Shown here one piece after another: positions 13,992 through 22,853 of a stretch of DNA of 23,183 nt; the stretch's first letter is position 1, and every line of letters starts with the position of its first letter. The translations under genes and the position numbers were made by a program. Below the pieces are notes generated by a model. It was given only the letters and a program-made list of their open reading frames with translations, was not told where the DNA came from and did no database searches. The stretch comes from DATLXH01 sp035576005 (GTDB lineage Bacteria; Acidobacteriota; Thermoanaerobaculia; Gp7-AA8): positions 1 through 23,183 of the forward strand of contig DATLXH010000149.1 of assembly GCA_035576005.1 (NCBI GenBank). Direction: 5' to 3'.

Positions 13992-15128
13992 TCACGACTT
14001 TCCTGAGACCGGTTCCGTAGACGCCGCGTAACCCTCGGCGTCGTGGCCGCCGTGATAGTCGAACTGGTCGGGGCGCTTGATGTTTGACTGAGGCACGATG
14101 CGATCGCGCCGGATCCCGCGAAAGTCCTCAAGTGACGTCCAGCCTTTGTCGGCATTCCGCTCCAGAAACTTCGTCATCCCGTCGATCAGACCGCGAATGA
14201 TATTCGGACCGACGGCGTGATCGAGCATGGCGGCGGTGCAGACCTGCACGGTTCCGCAACCCAGCAGGAAGTAGTTCAGAGCCTGAGAGAAATCGGAGAT
14301 CCCTCCAATTCCTGAAAAGCTTCGTTCCGGGAAGGCCTGCGTCAACTGGACCATTTTGGCCAGAGACATCGGAAGGATTGCAGGTCCGCCGAGGCCGCCA
14401 CTCGAGCTGTAGCCATCGACATTCATTTCGAACTCGAGCGTTTCGGGATCGATCAGTGTCAGAGAAGGGAATGTGTTGGACGAGACGATTGCGTCGGCAC
14501 CGCCCTCAAAGGCCCCGCGGGCTTCGACGACGATGTCGGTGGTCGATGGAGTGATTTTTACCCAGACCGGAATCCGGGCGACCTCCTTGACCACGCTCGT
14601 GACCTGACAGCAGAGCTCGCGGTTGCGTCCGATGTTCGAGCCCATGTCGTCGCGGTCCATGTGTGGACAGGAAAAGTTCATCTCGATGCCATCAGCGCCT
14701 GCATCCTGCACTGCGTTAGTGAGCGTGCGCCAGTGCTCGAGCTCACGTTCATCGCCGGAACCCGCCATGATCGACGCGATGAGAATGCGGTTCGGGAACT
14801 CTTTTTTGATGCCTTCGATTCGCGGAATCCACCAGTCGAGCGACTTGTCCGAGATGAGCTCCCAGTTCCACGATGAGTGAAGAGCAGAATTTGGCCGCTT
14901 CTTCATCGAAAGCGAGCTCGACGCCGCATCCGCGCGAAGAAATTTGGTCTTCGGCCCTTTGACATTCACGACCGGATGCATGCCGATCGTTTTCGTCACG
15001 ACACCACCCCAACCTGCTTCGAAGGCTCGTTTGATGTTGCTGTCAGACTCAGTCGGCGGCGCTGAGGAAAGGAGGAACGGGTTCTCGAAGCGGATTCCGG
15101 TGAATACGACTGAGAGATCAATGCTCAC
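13992..15128 (-). CDS. preA: PreA-like dihydropyrimidine dehydrogenase catalytic subunit lacking the C-terminal iron-sulfur domain
   Basis: A 378-residue FMN-binding TIM-barrel protein of the dihydroorotate/dihydropyrimidine dehydrogenase family. PreA-type features: the start DLSVVFTGIRFENPFLLSSAP, WGGVVTKTIG, ILIASIM, active-site Cys154 in EMNFSCPHMDRDDMGS, VWVKITPS, SGIGGI and CGTVQVCTAAM. PreA reduces uracil or thymine with electrons from NADH via PreT. E. coli PreA (411 residues) continues into a two-cluster 4Fe-4S domain; here the protein ends soon after the barrel (DYHGGHDAEGYAA...) with no CxxC motifs. No preT is in the window. The start is GTG at 15128 with AAGGAG six bases ahead. It is the first pyrimidine gene of the cluster and starts 41 bases after the M16 peptidase stop. 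Confidence 0.85.
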   Translation of the reverse strand: MSIDLSVVFTGIRFENPFLLSSAPPTESDSNIKRAFEAGWGGVVTKTIGMHPVVNVKGPKTKFLRADAASSSLSMKKRPNSALHSSWNWELISDKSLDWWIPRIEGIKKEFPNRILIASIMAGSGDERELEHWRTLTNAVQDAGADGIEMNFSCPHMDRDDMGSNIGRNRELCCQVTSVVKEVARIPVWVKITPSTTDIVVEARGAFEGGADAIVSSNTFPSLTLIDPETLEFEMNVDGYSSSGGLGGPAILPMSLAKMVQLTQAFPERSFSGIGGISDFSQALNYFLLGCGTVQVCTAAMLDHAVGPNIIRGLIDGMTKFLERNADKGWTSLEDFRGIRRDRIVPQSNIKRPDQFDYHGGHDAEGYAASTEPVSGKS

Positions 15129-15169
15129 GTGGTCTCCTTCTGGTGGATCGTGAAGCTTTCTGGCGTGGC

Positions 15170-18040
15170 TTACTTCGCGAAAACGTCTTCTACGGAAGTG
15201 ATCTTCACATTCTCAGGCCGGATGTTCAATTTGAGGGCCCCGATCACCTTGTCCTCCTCCATGAGCGCTGCCGGTTTCGCGGCGTCGTACGTGATTGGCG
15301 AGAAGGCGTCCCTGAGGAGCTGGGCGCGCAGGGCTTCCGCGTCCTGGGTGATGATCACGACCGACAGGTCTTTTGCTGAGAGATGTCGTTTGATCGCACC
15401 GTTCACGTCAGCCAGCGTCAACTTCCTGAGCTGCTCACGCATGGTCGCGACATAGCCGCCGGTGCCATACCATTTCGAGTCGAGCGCATATCCGACCTGC
15501 TGATTCTGAGTTGCCGTCGCCAGCGAGACATTCTTGCTCAGGTAGCTGCGCGTCCCCTCGAACTGTTCCTGGGTCATTCCGTTGTCGATCAACTTCTGCA
15601 GCTCGAACAGGGCGATCCGGAGCGCCATGTGAGCGTTCACGGGAACCACGGGTCGGATCCACACTTCGAAAATCTGCGCGCGTCGCGGTACGTTAGGCGT
15701 GGGGGTCATGGAGAACATTCCCCCGGGAAACGCTTCGATGTATGCGTAGTCGCCGTAATTCATGCCGCGCGTTTCACGGATGCGGCCGTAGAGATGCGAC
15801 TGCGACGAACGGTGTTCGCCCAGCCACGAGCGAGCGACGGACAGAGCGGCAAAGTCAGGATGAGAGCGTGTAACGGCGATCGGATGCCCGAAAGAGATGG
15901 CGGTCGCTCGCGTGTCCTTCTTCACGATATCGATTTCGATCCCTGTTGCCCGGTGGCCCGCCACGGTCACGGTGGGAGCAGTCGTACCGGCTGGAAGAGC
16001 CGAAAAGTCGCGCTGAAGCCGCTTCAGCAATGCCTCCGGATAGTCGCCATTGATTCCGACATTGAGATTTGCCAGTGTGTAGTTAGAGGTCACGAAATTC
16101 TTCACGTCGTCGAGAGTGATGTTGTTGATTCCGGCGACTGTACCGACGGCCGGATGCTGGTAGGGCGTTCCCTGGAAGATGTTGGCCTGCAGCCGCTCTT
16201 TTCCGAGCTCTTCCTCATTGGTGGATCGCAGATCGACTCGCAGGTTGTTGAGTTGAGAGTCCTTGAGGCGAGTGAAATCTTCCGCGCGGTGACCGGGCGT
16301 GAGCAACATGGGCATGACAATGTCGAAAAAACGATCGGCATTGTCGCGATGGATGGATGCGGTGAAGGTCGTTACTTCCTTGTCGACGCGACCATCGAAC
16401 CCGCCGGCAATCGGATAGAGCGCTTTTGTAATCTCGTCGATCTTGAGCTCGGCTGAGCCTGCCGAATCGATCATCGCACCCGCCAGAGTCGCGAGCCCTT
16501 CCTTTCCTTTCGGATCCGTTGCTGATCCAGCGCGAAACTGTATCTTAATGTTGAGCTGCGGCAGCGTGGTCTTCTGAGTGACGAATCGGATGTCTGCCGT
16601 GCTGCGCGGCGCACTCGTCTGCGGTGCGAATGAAGCGATCCTCGGCAGAGTGGAGATGCCCGCCGGCAGCGGGTCTTTCGCCAGAGTGGTGATCACCATG
16701 CCCTCGTCCGTGAAGTACTGACGTGCGGCGCGCCGCAGATCGTCAGGCGTGAGGCTGGTGAAGGTGCGGTAGAAGTTGTTGAGCGTGCCAAAGGAGCGAT
16801 CGTACTGAACGAACTCAACGAGCGTCGCGGCGATCGCGTCCGTATTGTCGAGGGTACGTGAGAGTGAATAGCGTGCGTTCGACTTCGCATCAGCGAGACG
16901 GTTCGCATCTACGAGCTCGGTGCGTGCCCGGGCGATCGTTCGCAGGATCTCGTCCCGTACGTAGGGAGTGTCGGCCGGCGCTTTCACTCGCGCGATGACC
17001 GTATTCAGTGCGGGGTCGTTGCTGGATGGCTGGTCGAGCTGGATCCCGTCGATCTTCTGTTCGGTAACCACGAGCTTCTTGTAGAGGTCGGAGGTTGAAC
17101 CAAAGTAAAGGTCTCCAATGACGCTGATGGCTGCATAGTCTTTGGCCGTGGTTGAGAATGCAGGGCCGCGAAACGCGACAGCAAGAAGCGGAATGGTCGG
17201 TGAGGGCCAGGGGACATGCGAGTAATGAGGTCCGGTCGGAGGCGGCTCCTGCGGGATATCGACCTTGAAGTTACTCGGCTTCCAGCCGCCCCAGTACTTT
17301 TCGACGAGCGGTAGTACTTCAGAAGCCTTCACGTCTCCGGCAATGATGAGCGCCGTGTTCTGAGGGGCGTACCACCGTTTGAAAAAGAGCTTGGAGTACT
17401 CGTACTGGTTCGGCATGTCTTCGATGTCTTTGATGAAGCCCATCGTCGTGTGTTTGTACGTGTGGGTCGTGAATGCCTTGTCCGCCTGCACCTCGTACAG
17501 TTTTCGAAACGGATTCGCGCTGTTCTTGTTGTATTCGCCGAGGACGGCCCGAGCTTCAGTCTTGAAGTCTTCTTCCGAAAAAGCCAGGTTCTGAAACCGA
17601 TCGGCCTCGACCTTCAGGACGGTTTCGAGGTCTTCTTTCGCGAATGTGGCGTGGTAGTCGGTTCGGTCATTGGAAGTGTTGGCGTTCGTGCGGGCCCCGG
17701 CTCCCGTCATGATGGCCTGCCACTGATCCGATGAATATTGCGGAGTGCCGCGGAACATGACATGTTCGAAGAAGTGAGCAAATCCGGTTTTTCCGGGCTC
17801 AACCTCATTGCGTGAGCCCGTGAGGACGGGGATATGCAGTGCGACGATGTCGGGAAACCCAGTGGGGACCACGATCACCTTGAGGCCGTTCGACAGCGTT
17901 TTCTCCGTCGCCTTGAAGGGGAGGATGTCGGCGCCCGATGATCCAGAGGTTACAGCTGAGCTTTTCCGCGCAGTTTCGGCCAGAGCTCCGTAAGAAAGGA
18001 AAATGCACGTCAATGCAGTCGCTACGGTCCGGAATCTCAA
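15170..18040 (-). CDS. Secreted two-domain M16-family zinc metallopeptidase
   Basis: A 956-residue peptidase with an N-terminal signal peptide (about residues 1-21, ALA cleavage region). The inverted zinc motif HFFEH (His89, Glu92, His93) lies in the first M16 domain and the third ligand Glu169 (VLGEYNKN) is 76 residues later, so this half is catalytically complete. The second half (about 480-930) is a further pair of M16-like folds without an HxxEH motif, as expected for M16B/PqqL-like proteins where it closes the chamber. It probably degrades small peptides in the periplasm. The start codon is TTG (18038-18040), well supported by AAAGGAGA seven bases ahead. The peptidase gene lies 41 bases upstream of preA on the same strand, so read-through into the pyrimidine genes is possible. 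Confidence 0.92.
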   Translation of the reverse strand: MRFRTVATALTCIFLSYGALAETARKSSAVTSGSSGADILPFKATEKTLSNGLKVIVVPTGFPDIVALHIPVLTGSRNEVEPGKTGFAHFFEHVMFRGTPQYSSDQWQAIMTGAGARTNANTSNDRTDYHATFAKEDLETVLKVEADRFQNLAFSEEDFKTEARAVLGEYNKNSANPFRKLYEVQADKAFTTHTYKHTTMGFIKDIEDMPNQYEYSKLFFKRWYAPQNTALIIAGDVKASEVLPLVEKYWGGWKPSNFKVDIPQEPPPTGPHYSHVPWPSPTIPLLAVAFRGPAFSTTAKDYAAISVIGDLYFGSTSDLYKKLVVTEQKIDGIQLDQPSSNDPALNTVIARVKAPADTPYVRDEILRTIARARTELVDANRLADAKSNARYSLSRTLDNTDAIAATLVEFVQYDRSFGTLNNFYRTFTSLTPDDLRRAARQYFTDEGMVITTLAKDPLPAGISTLPRIASFAPQTSAPRSTADIRFVTQKTTLPQLNIKIQFRAGSATDPKGKEGLATLAGAMIDSAGSAELKIDEITKALYPIAGGFDGRVDKEVTTFTASIHRDNADRFFDIVMPMLLTPGHRAEDFTRLKDSQLNNLRVDLRSTNEEELGKERLQANIFQGTPYQHPAVGTVAGINNITLDDVKNFVTSNYTLANLNVGINGDYPEALLKRLQRDFSALPAGTTAPTVTVAGHRATGIEIDIVKKDTRATAISFGHPIAVTRSHPDFAALSVARSWLGEHRSSQSHLYGRIRETRGMNYGDYAYIEAFPGGMFSMTPTPNVPRRAQIFEVWIRPVVPVNAHMALRIALFELQKLIDNGMTQEQFEGTRSYLSKNVSLATATQNQQVGYALDSKWYGTGGYVATMREQLRKLTLADVNGAIKRHLSAKDLSVVIITQDAEALRAQLLRDAFSPITYDAAKPAALMEEDKVIGALKLNIRPENVKITSVEDVFAK

Positions 18041-18246
18041 GCTGAAATCTCCTTTGTCGTGCTATAGGTGAGCCGCTGCTCCGGCTCGGGTCAGCTGAAA
18101 ATGAGCCGGCCCTGGGATCGGGCTGGTGAAGTTTGAGCGAAGATATAACAAAGAGCCGGCCGTGCGACTCGGGTAAAAAGTCTTTTTGGTGACAGCTTGC
18201 ACGATGCGCTGGTCCTGTGGTGAAGGGACGCAGAGAGGAGATGGTG
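18041..18246. promoter_or_regulatory. Divergent intergenic region, probable promoters for the M16 peptidase and response regulator genes
   Basis: These 206 bases separate two divergent genes. An AT-rich GATATAACA patch (18142-18150) could serve as a -10 box in either direction, and GGTAAAAAGTCTTTTTGG (around 18174-18190) contains a small AAAAAG/CTTTTT dyad. I could not pair the -10 candidate with a convincing -35 element, so exact promoters remain unassigned. Confidence 0.25.
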
Positions 18247-18690
18247 GTGACTACTGAGAAACGCATTCTGATCGTCGAAGACGATCCTGGGATTCGGGAA
18301 CTGCTGGCTGAGCTAGCCAAACGAGAGGGGATTGCCTACGACATCGCCGAGGACGGGCAGCAGGCGATCAATCACCTCGAGAAGAACGATTACTCGATCC
18401 TGCTTCTGGATTTGATGCTGCCCAAAATGAGCGGCTACAACATCCTCCAGTTTCTCAGGAACAAGCCGCAAGGCAGTAAGGCGTCAGTGATCGTGGTGAC
18501 AGCAAACGCCGACGACTTCATGCGTCGTGTGGATCCGAATGTCGTCGATGCCATCATCCGCAAACCGTTCGATGTCGAAGAAATGAGGCGGCTGATCCTA
18601 AGTAAACTTGGGGGGGACGCGGGGGCTGACGCCACGGTCCGTATGAAGGTTCAGAATCCGGGCGAAGGCGACAAAACTCGTAGCAGCTGA
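18247..18690 (+). CDS. Single-domain response regulator (CheY-like receiver)
   Basis: A 147-residue receiver protein with no DNA-binding or enzymatic output domain. Acidic pocket VEDD (Glu11-Asp13), phosphoacceptor Asp55 (LLLDLMLP), Thr85 (VVTANADD) and Lys106 (RKPF) are all present, so it should accept a phosphoryl group. About 30 residues after the receiver form a low-complexity tail. Start choice: GAGGAG (18235-18240) has the best spacing to the GTG at 18247, giving MTTEKRILIVEDD. ATG 18241 directly abuts the ribosome site, and GTG 18217 would give a longer basic leader. No cognate histidine kinase is in the window, so its partner is unknown. Confidence 0.85.
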   Translation: MTTEKRILIVEDDPGIRELLAELAKREGIAYDIAEDGQQAINHLEKNDYSILLLDLMLPKMSGYNILQFLRNKPQGSKASVIVVTANADDFMRRVDPNVVDAIIRKPFDVEEMRRLILSKLGGDAGADATVRMKVQNPGEGDKTRSS

Positions 18691-18788
18691 TGGGGCGTGG
18701 GCACGTCGCAAGACTGCTGCGATCGGAAAGCGCGGAGGTAGAATCACGACGGTTGACTGATTTTCGCACGGGGCGTCCAACCTCACTC

Positions 18789-21185
18789 TCATTGGTCGAC
18801 CCTGGTCGAAGCGCCCGCACTCTCGACCTTCTCGACCATGGCAGCGAAACGAGGATCACTCCGCACAGGGCGGAGCGTAGGCAAGACATGGAGGACGGTC
18901 ATCCAGCTGGAACGCTCTTCGAAGGCGCGATCGAGGTAGAGGAAAGCGCGATCCATATCACCCAGTGCTCCGTGCACGGCGAAGAACGTGAAAGGCGAGA
19001 CGTATTGCTCGGCCGAGGCCCGCTCGATCTTCGCAAGTAGCGCCAAAGCATCCGCACGCCGCCCCGCACGAGCGTAAAGATAGGCAAGCGTTCCCACGGC
19101 GCCGGCATGGCCGCCCAGCTCGACTGCGCGCTCGACCGAAGTGATCGCTTCGGGAAGCATGGATTTCTGTTCGTAGGCGAGACCGAGGAAAAGATGGGGA
19201 AACCAGAAGCCGGGAAACATATCGATCACTGTCTTCGATTGACGGATGGACTCATCGAACCGCCCCGCCATGAAAAAGGCTTGAGCAATGTCCGCTTTGA
19301 TTACCATTGAGAGAGGATCGAGATCTTCCGCGATTCGGACCTCGCGTAGTCCCTCGTCGAACCTTCCCCGGTAGACCAGGAACATTCCATACCACTGATG
19401 GGCAGTCGCGTAGTTCGGGTTCAGCTCGATCGCTTTTCTGAACTCCGCCTCCGCGGCACCCCATCGCCATTCGAACTCGTGATGAATCACTCCGAGGGCG
19501 GCATGCGGCTCGGCAAGTTCAGGATCAAGCTCCAGGGCTCGCCGGGCGGCTGCGCGAGCTACCGGAATCGATTCCAGCGGAGGCACGACGTCATAGATCC
19601 CGCCCAGGAGCACGTATGAGTCGGCGAGTCCGGCGTAGGCAAGCGAGTAATTAGGGTCATGATCGATCGCCTGCTGAAACAACTTGATCGCGCTTCTCAG
19701 AGCCTCGGGCGTCCGTTTGTTCCACTCGTAGCGCGCCTGGAGGTACAGGCCCCAGGCCTTCGGGTCCACCGTCGCTCGTCGGCTCAGCCTCTGCTTGTCT
19801 TCTCCGCTCAGCTTGATTTTGAGCTTCTCGGAGATGCGCTGAGCAATCTGTCCCTCGATCTCGAATACATCGGACAGTTTCTGCGTGAAACGATCACCCC
19901 ATATCTGTCGCTGGTCGCGACCGTCAACCAGCTCTGCGCTAACGATCAGTGACTCGCCGATCTGCTGGACCCGACCGGTAATCACAGCGTCTACACCCAG
20001 CTCCCTTGCGACGGATTGCGGAGACATAGTCTTTCCTTTGTACGGAAAGCTCGATCCACGCGACATCACCCGAAGTCCGCTGAGTGGAGAAAGATTGTTG
20101 ATTACCATGTCCGGGATGCCGTCGCTGAGATAGTCGAGTGTCCGGTTCGAACTGACGTTCACGAAAGGTAGAACGGCCAGCGATGAGATCGGCCTGGAGA
20201 TGAGGATCTCCTCAGCTGGCGCCGGGCGCTGCCACCGGCTGAGCGCCGCCAGAATCGCGAGGAGGAGGCCGATCGCAATCGGCGCCAGGATGAGGTTCCG
20301 TCGCCGCACGGAAGGAGCTCGAGGGGACTTCCACGACGAAACATCACCTCGTGATGCAGCGACGGAGCGAAGGGCAAATGCGAGATCTTCCCCAGACTGG
20401 AAACGTCGTTCACTGCGCTTGTCGACGCAATGAGTGACGATCGCGTGAAGCTCGGGTTGTGCGCGGAGCGTTTCCGGTTCTTCACGGAGGATGGAGGCGA
20501 TGGTCTCGACCTGCGTCTCGCCGCTGAACGCTTTGTTGCCGGAGACCATCTCGTAAAGAATCGCTCCGAAAGAAAAGACGTCTGAGCTTGCAGTGAGATT
20601 TTGTCCGCGAAGCTGCTCGGGAGACATGTAGGCGATCGTCCCGAGCACTGCGCCCGGTGTCGAGATGAGGGTGTAGGTATCACCTTCTTTTCGATGTGTG
20701 GGAAGTTGAATCGGGCGAGCGAGCCCGAAGTCGAGGATCTTCACGCGATCATCGGGCGTGATCATGATGTTCTCAGGCTTGAGATCGCGATGAATGATCC
20801 CCTTCGCGTGCGCTGCCGCGAGACCTTCCGCAATGCCGGTCGCAAGGCGGATCGTCCTGTCGGGTTTGAGGGCGTTCTCCCGAATGATCGTTCGCAAGGT
20901 TGAGCCCTCGAGCAGCTCCGTAACGAGGTAGCGCTCCTCGCCCTGCAACCCAAGCTCGTAGATGCAGAGGATGTTGGGATGAGACAGCGTAGCGAGGGTG
21001 CGGGCCTCACGCTCGAAGCGGGCAAGGGCGTCGGCATTCTTCGCGAGCGGTTCGGGCAGAATCTTAATGGCGACATCACGACCGAGACGTTTGTCGCGCG
21101 CGCGATAAACCTCGCCCATGCCGCCCGCTCCGATCGGACCGACGACCTCGTACGATCCGAGGATGGTTCCGGCCGATAGAGTCAT
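18789..21185 (-). CDS. Membrane Ser/Thr protein kinase with TolB-like and TPR sensor region
   Basis: A 798-residue Hanks-type kinase. The N-terminal kinase domain (about 10-280) is complete: GAGGMGEVY, VAIK (Lys41), HRDLKPEN (Asp134), DFG (152-154) and SPE (188-190). One membrane helix (about 297-317) follows. Outside it lies a TolB/FlgO-like domain (about 334-460: SSLAVLPFVNVSSN...YLSDGIPDMVINNLS...GVDAVITGRV), then about eight TPR units to the C-terminus (AGLADSYVLLG, LGVIHHEFEWRWGAAEAEFRKAIELNPNYATAHQWYGM). This kinase-TolB-TPR layout is especially common in Acidobacteriota. The TPR part likely senses or docks a partner. The gene lies 111 bases downstream of an FHA-domain regulator on the same strand, a likely phosphorylation target. 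Confidence 0.92.
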   Translation of the reverse strand: MTLSAGTILGSYEVVGPIGAGGMGEVYRARDKRLGRDVAIKILPEPLAKNADALARFEREARTLATLSHPNILCIYELGLQGEERYLVTELLEGSTLRTIIRENALKPDRTIRLATGIAEGLAAAHAKGIIHRDLKPENIMITPDDRVKILDFGLARPIQLPTHRKEGDTYTLISTPGAVLGTIAYMSPEQLRGQNLTASSDVFSFGAILYEMVSGNKAFSGETQVETIASILREEPETLRAQPELHAIVTHCVDKRSERRFQSGEDLAFALRSVAASRGDVSSWKSPRAPSVRRRNLILAPIAIGLLLAILAALSRWQRPAPAEEILISRPISSLAVLPFVNVSSNRTLDYLSDGIPDMVINNLSPLSGLRVMSRGSSFPYKGKTMSPQSVARELGVDAVITGRVQQIGESLIVSAELVDGRDQRQIWGDRFTQKLSDVFEIEGQIAQRISEKLKIKLSGEDKQRLSRRATVDPKAWGLYLQARYEWNKRTPEALRSAIKLFQQAIDHDPNYSLAYAGLADSYVLLGGIYDVVPPLESIPVARAAARRALELDPELAEPHAALGVIHHEFEWRWGAAEAEFRKAIELNPNYATAHQWYGMFLVYRGRFDEGLREVRIAEDLDPLSMVIKADIAQAFFMAGRFDESIRQSKTVIDMFPGFWFPHLFLGLAYEQKSMLPEAITSVERAVELGGHAGAVGTLAYLYARAGRRADALALLAKIERASAEQYVSPFTFFAVHGALGDMDRAFLYLDRAFEERSSWMTVLHVLPTLRPVRSDPRFAAMVEKVESAGASTRVDQ

Positions 21186-21296
21186 GTGGCCACCCGAGAC
21201 AAGGCGGCGGTCTGCAGTCGCGGACCTCTCTGGTCCGGTGCGTCCGCAGGTCCTATGCGCATGAGCTCGGTTCGAGCCGGGCCGCCGAGGTTTGCG

Positions 21297-21956
21297 TCAT
21301 CGGCGATTCGACTCCCCGATTGTGATCGTGGAGTCCATTCGTTCAGAACGACGGAAAAGCAGTTTGACTGCACCGATGTGGATCACGTCGCCGTCGCGAA
21401 TCTGAGCTTCCTCCGTGATCCGGGTCCCGTTCAGAAATGTCCCGTTCTTGCTGCCATTATCGATCAGGATCGTACTCTCGCCGGTAACCTCGATTCTTGC
21501 GTGCTTCCTCGAGATGGTTGGATCATCGAGTGAGATGGTGTCTCCGGGATCGCGACCCAATACGTTCGCTCCCTCGAAGAGTTGTGCCTCGTGGCCTTCC
21601 CAGAGAAGCTGCAGGCGCATCCGGCCAGGCGGCTGTGCTGCATCCGCGGCCTCGGTGAGCTCGCCGCAGAAGGCGTAGCCGAATCCATGAAGTGTTCGGA
21701 TGAATTGCGGCTCTCTTGCGCGATCGTCCAGAGCCGCTCGCAGCTCGGCGATGAGACCGGCCAGGTTCGATTCCGAGACGAAGGTCGAGGGCCAGATCTC
21801 GTCATGAATGTCGTTCTTCGCGATCGCTTTTGGCCGCTTCTCGATAAGCATCTGAAGGAGGCGAAAGGCCTTCGGCGACAGGTGGAGCTCCTCGGCGCCT
21901 CGGAAGAGCTGACGCCGGTCGGTGTCGAAGGTGAAGGCTCCAAATTGGGATCGCAT
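21297..21956 (-). CDS. Winged-helix transcription regulator with C-terminal FHA domain
   Basis: A 219-residue protein. Residues 1-100 form an OmpR/PhoB-type winged helix (FGAFTFDTDRRQLFRG, LSPKAFRLLQMLIEKRPKAIAK, HDEIWPSTFVSESNLAGLIAELRAAL, FIRTLHGFGYAF) without a receiver domain. Residues 115-205 form an FHA domain that reads phosphothreonine: LGRD (133-136), SRKHARIEV (149-157) and NGSKNGTFLNG (167-177), all the key contact residues. The tail MDSTITIGES has two Thr that could be kinase targets. The protein recalls mycobacterial EmbR (DNA-binding plus FHA, controlled by PknH) but lacks its middle domain. The downstream neighbour is a Ser/Thr kinase gene, so phospho-control of DNA binding is a reasonable inference. 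The target genes are unknown. Confidence 0.9.
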   Translation of the reverse strand: MRSQFGAFTFDTDRRQLFRGAEELHLSPKAFRLLQMLIEKRPKAIAKNDIHDEIWPSTFVSESNLAGLIAELRAALDDRAREPQFIRTLHGFGYAFCGELTEAADAAQPPGRMRLQLLWEGHEAQLFEGANVLGRDPGDTISLDDPTISRKHARIEVTGESTILIDNGSKNGTFLNGTRITEEAQIRDGDVIHIGAVKLLFRRSERMDSTITIGESNRR

Positions 21957-21982
21957 TTCATCAATTCCCGTGGACGTGGCCG

Positions 21983-21988
21983 ATTATA
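21983..21988 (-). promoter_or_regulatory. Candidate -10 box for the FHA-regulator/kinase genes
   Basis: The - strand reads GCTATAATCGG here, a perfect TATAAT, about 27 bases ahead of the ATG at 21956 and so giving a short leader. No good -35 hexamer is present at 16-18 bases upstream, so it may need an activator or another sigma factor. Confidence 0.35.
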
Positions 21989-22073
21989 GCGGTCGCGATC
22001 GTCAGAGGTGACGGTTTCGAGGTCGATCGTGACAAAGGATGCCTGCGGGTTGGACAGGCCGCGGCCGGCCGAT

Positions 22074-22853
22074 CTATTGAGGGTTGAGTTCCCAGGCGGT
22101 TGCGACCGCGCCGGCGGATCTGCGCAGAAGCTGGACGTCGATGCTTCGATAGTACAGGGTCGTCTTCCCTTCGAATCCCGAGTCAGTACCAACCAGGAGC
22201 CAGAGCTCCCCGAGTCCGTTGGCGCGCACCGCTGTCGTGTGCGTGTGAAGTCTCTCGATGGCAACGAAAGGAGCATTTCCTCTGCAGTCGTCCCGTCCAT
22301 TTGCGATGTTTCCAACGGCTGAAGCAGCGCTGCCGCCCAACCTCTGCCCGCCGATATCCACGTTCATCCGGTAGAAAAGATCGCTGTTCAAAACGGACAA
22401 CGGTTCTATTTCGGAGGCCCCGGCTTTCAACATCACAGCCTCTCCCGGTGCTCCACCGATGCCGGCACAACCGGAGCCAGCGTTCGACGCCAGCGTGATT
22501 CGAAACGTGACCTGATACGTGGCTCCTGGTTGAAGACCGGTGACCTTTCTTTTCAGAAACATGAAGAGGTCGTCGGAGCGGTTGTGTCCCGAGATCCGGA
22601 ACGCGGTTTCACTTGATCCGAGCTCAGGTGGAAGTTGCTCGATCCCGCTTTCCAGCTCCATTCCGGAGGATTGGAGCGAGTAGTCGGAGAACCCGCTCTG
22701 CCAGCCCGAGGCGCCGTTGCTGAATGAGCTCTTGAGGTGAATGGCGGGCCCCGCACTTCGTCTTCGCCCCGTGTCGGCCGCAGCATCGGCCTCGGAGATG
22801 AGGAGGGCCGTACATGTGGCAGCAAGAGCGATGAGGAGTGAGAGATGTTTCAT
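22074..22853 (-). CDS. Secreted protein of unknown function, conserved type
   Basis: About 259 residues with a clear signal peptide (MKHLSLLIALAATCTALL...ADA). ATG 22853 is preferred to the GTG nine bases upstream because the basic MKH start leads directly into the hydrophobic core; neither has a strong ribosome site. The mature part is predicted beta-rich: SSFSNGASGWQSGFSDY, FRISGHNRSDDLFMFLKRKVTGL, YQVTFRITLASNAGSGCAGIGGAPGEAVMLKAGAS, and a C-terminal ELWLLVGTDSGFEGKTTLYYRSIDVQL strand pair. Two mature cysteines could form a disulfide. The layout resembles a jelly-roll or carbohydrate-binding-like fold. I recall similar uncharacterised secreted proteins in cyanobacteria and other environmental bacteria, but cannot name the family. 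No catalytic motif was seen. Confidence 0.75.
   Translation of the reverse strand: MKHLSLLIALAATCTALLISEADAAADTGRRRSAGPAIHLKSSFSNGASGWQSGFSDYSLQSSGMELESGIEQLPPELGSSETAFRISGHNRSDDLFMFLKRKVTGLQPGATYQVTFRITLASNAGSGCAGIGGAPGEAVMLKAGASEIEPLSVLNSDLFYRMNVDIGGQRLGGSAASAVGNIANGRDDCRGNAPFVAIERLHTHTTAVRANGLGELWLLVGTDSGFEGKTTLYYRSIDVQLLRRSAGAVATAWELNPQ

Noticed and set aside
13992..15128. Dihydroorotate dehydrogenase (PyrD) as the identity of the PreA-like protein
   Set aside because: The DLSVVFTGIRFENPF start, NFSCPHMDRDDMGS active-site segment and clustering with hydantoinase and ureidopropionase genes fit PreA better, though loss of the Fe-S domain leaves some doubt.
15383..16456. 357-codon open frame antisense to the M16 peptidase gene
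   Set aside because: It is a complement-strand shadow of a GC-rich gene; no domain, no ribosome site, and the peptidase frame is clearly real.
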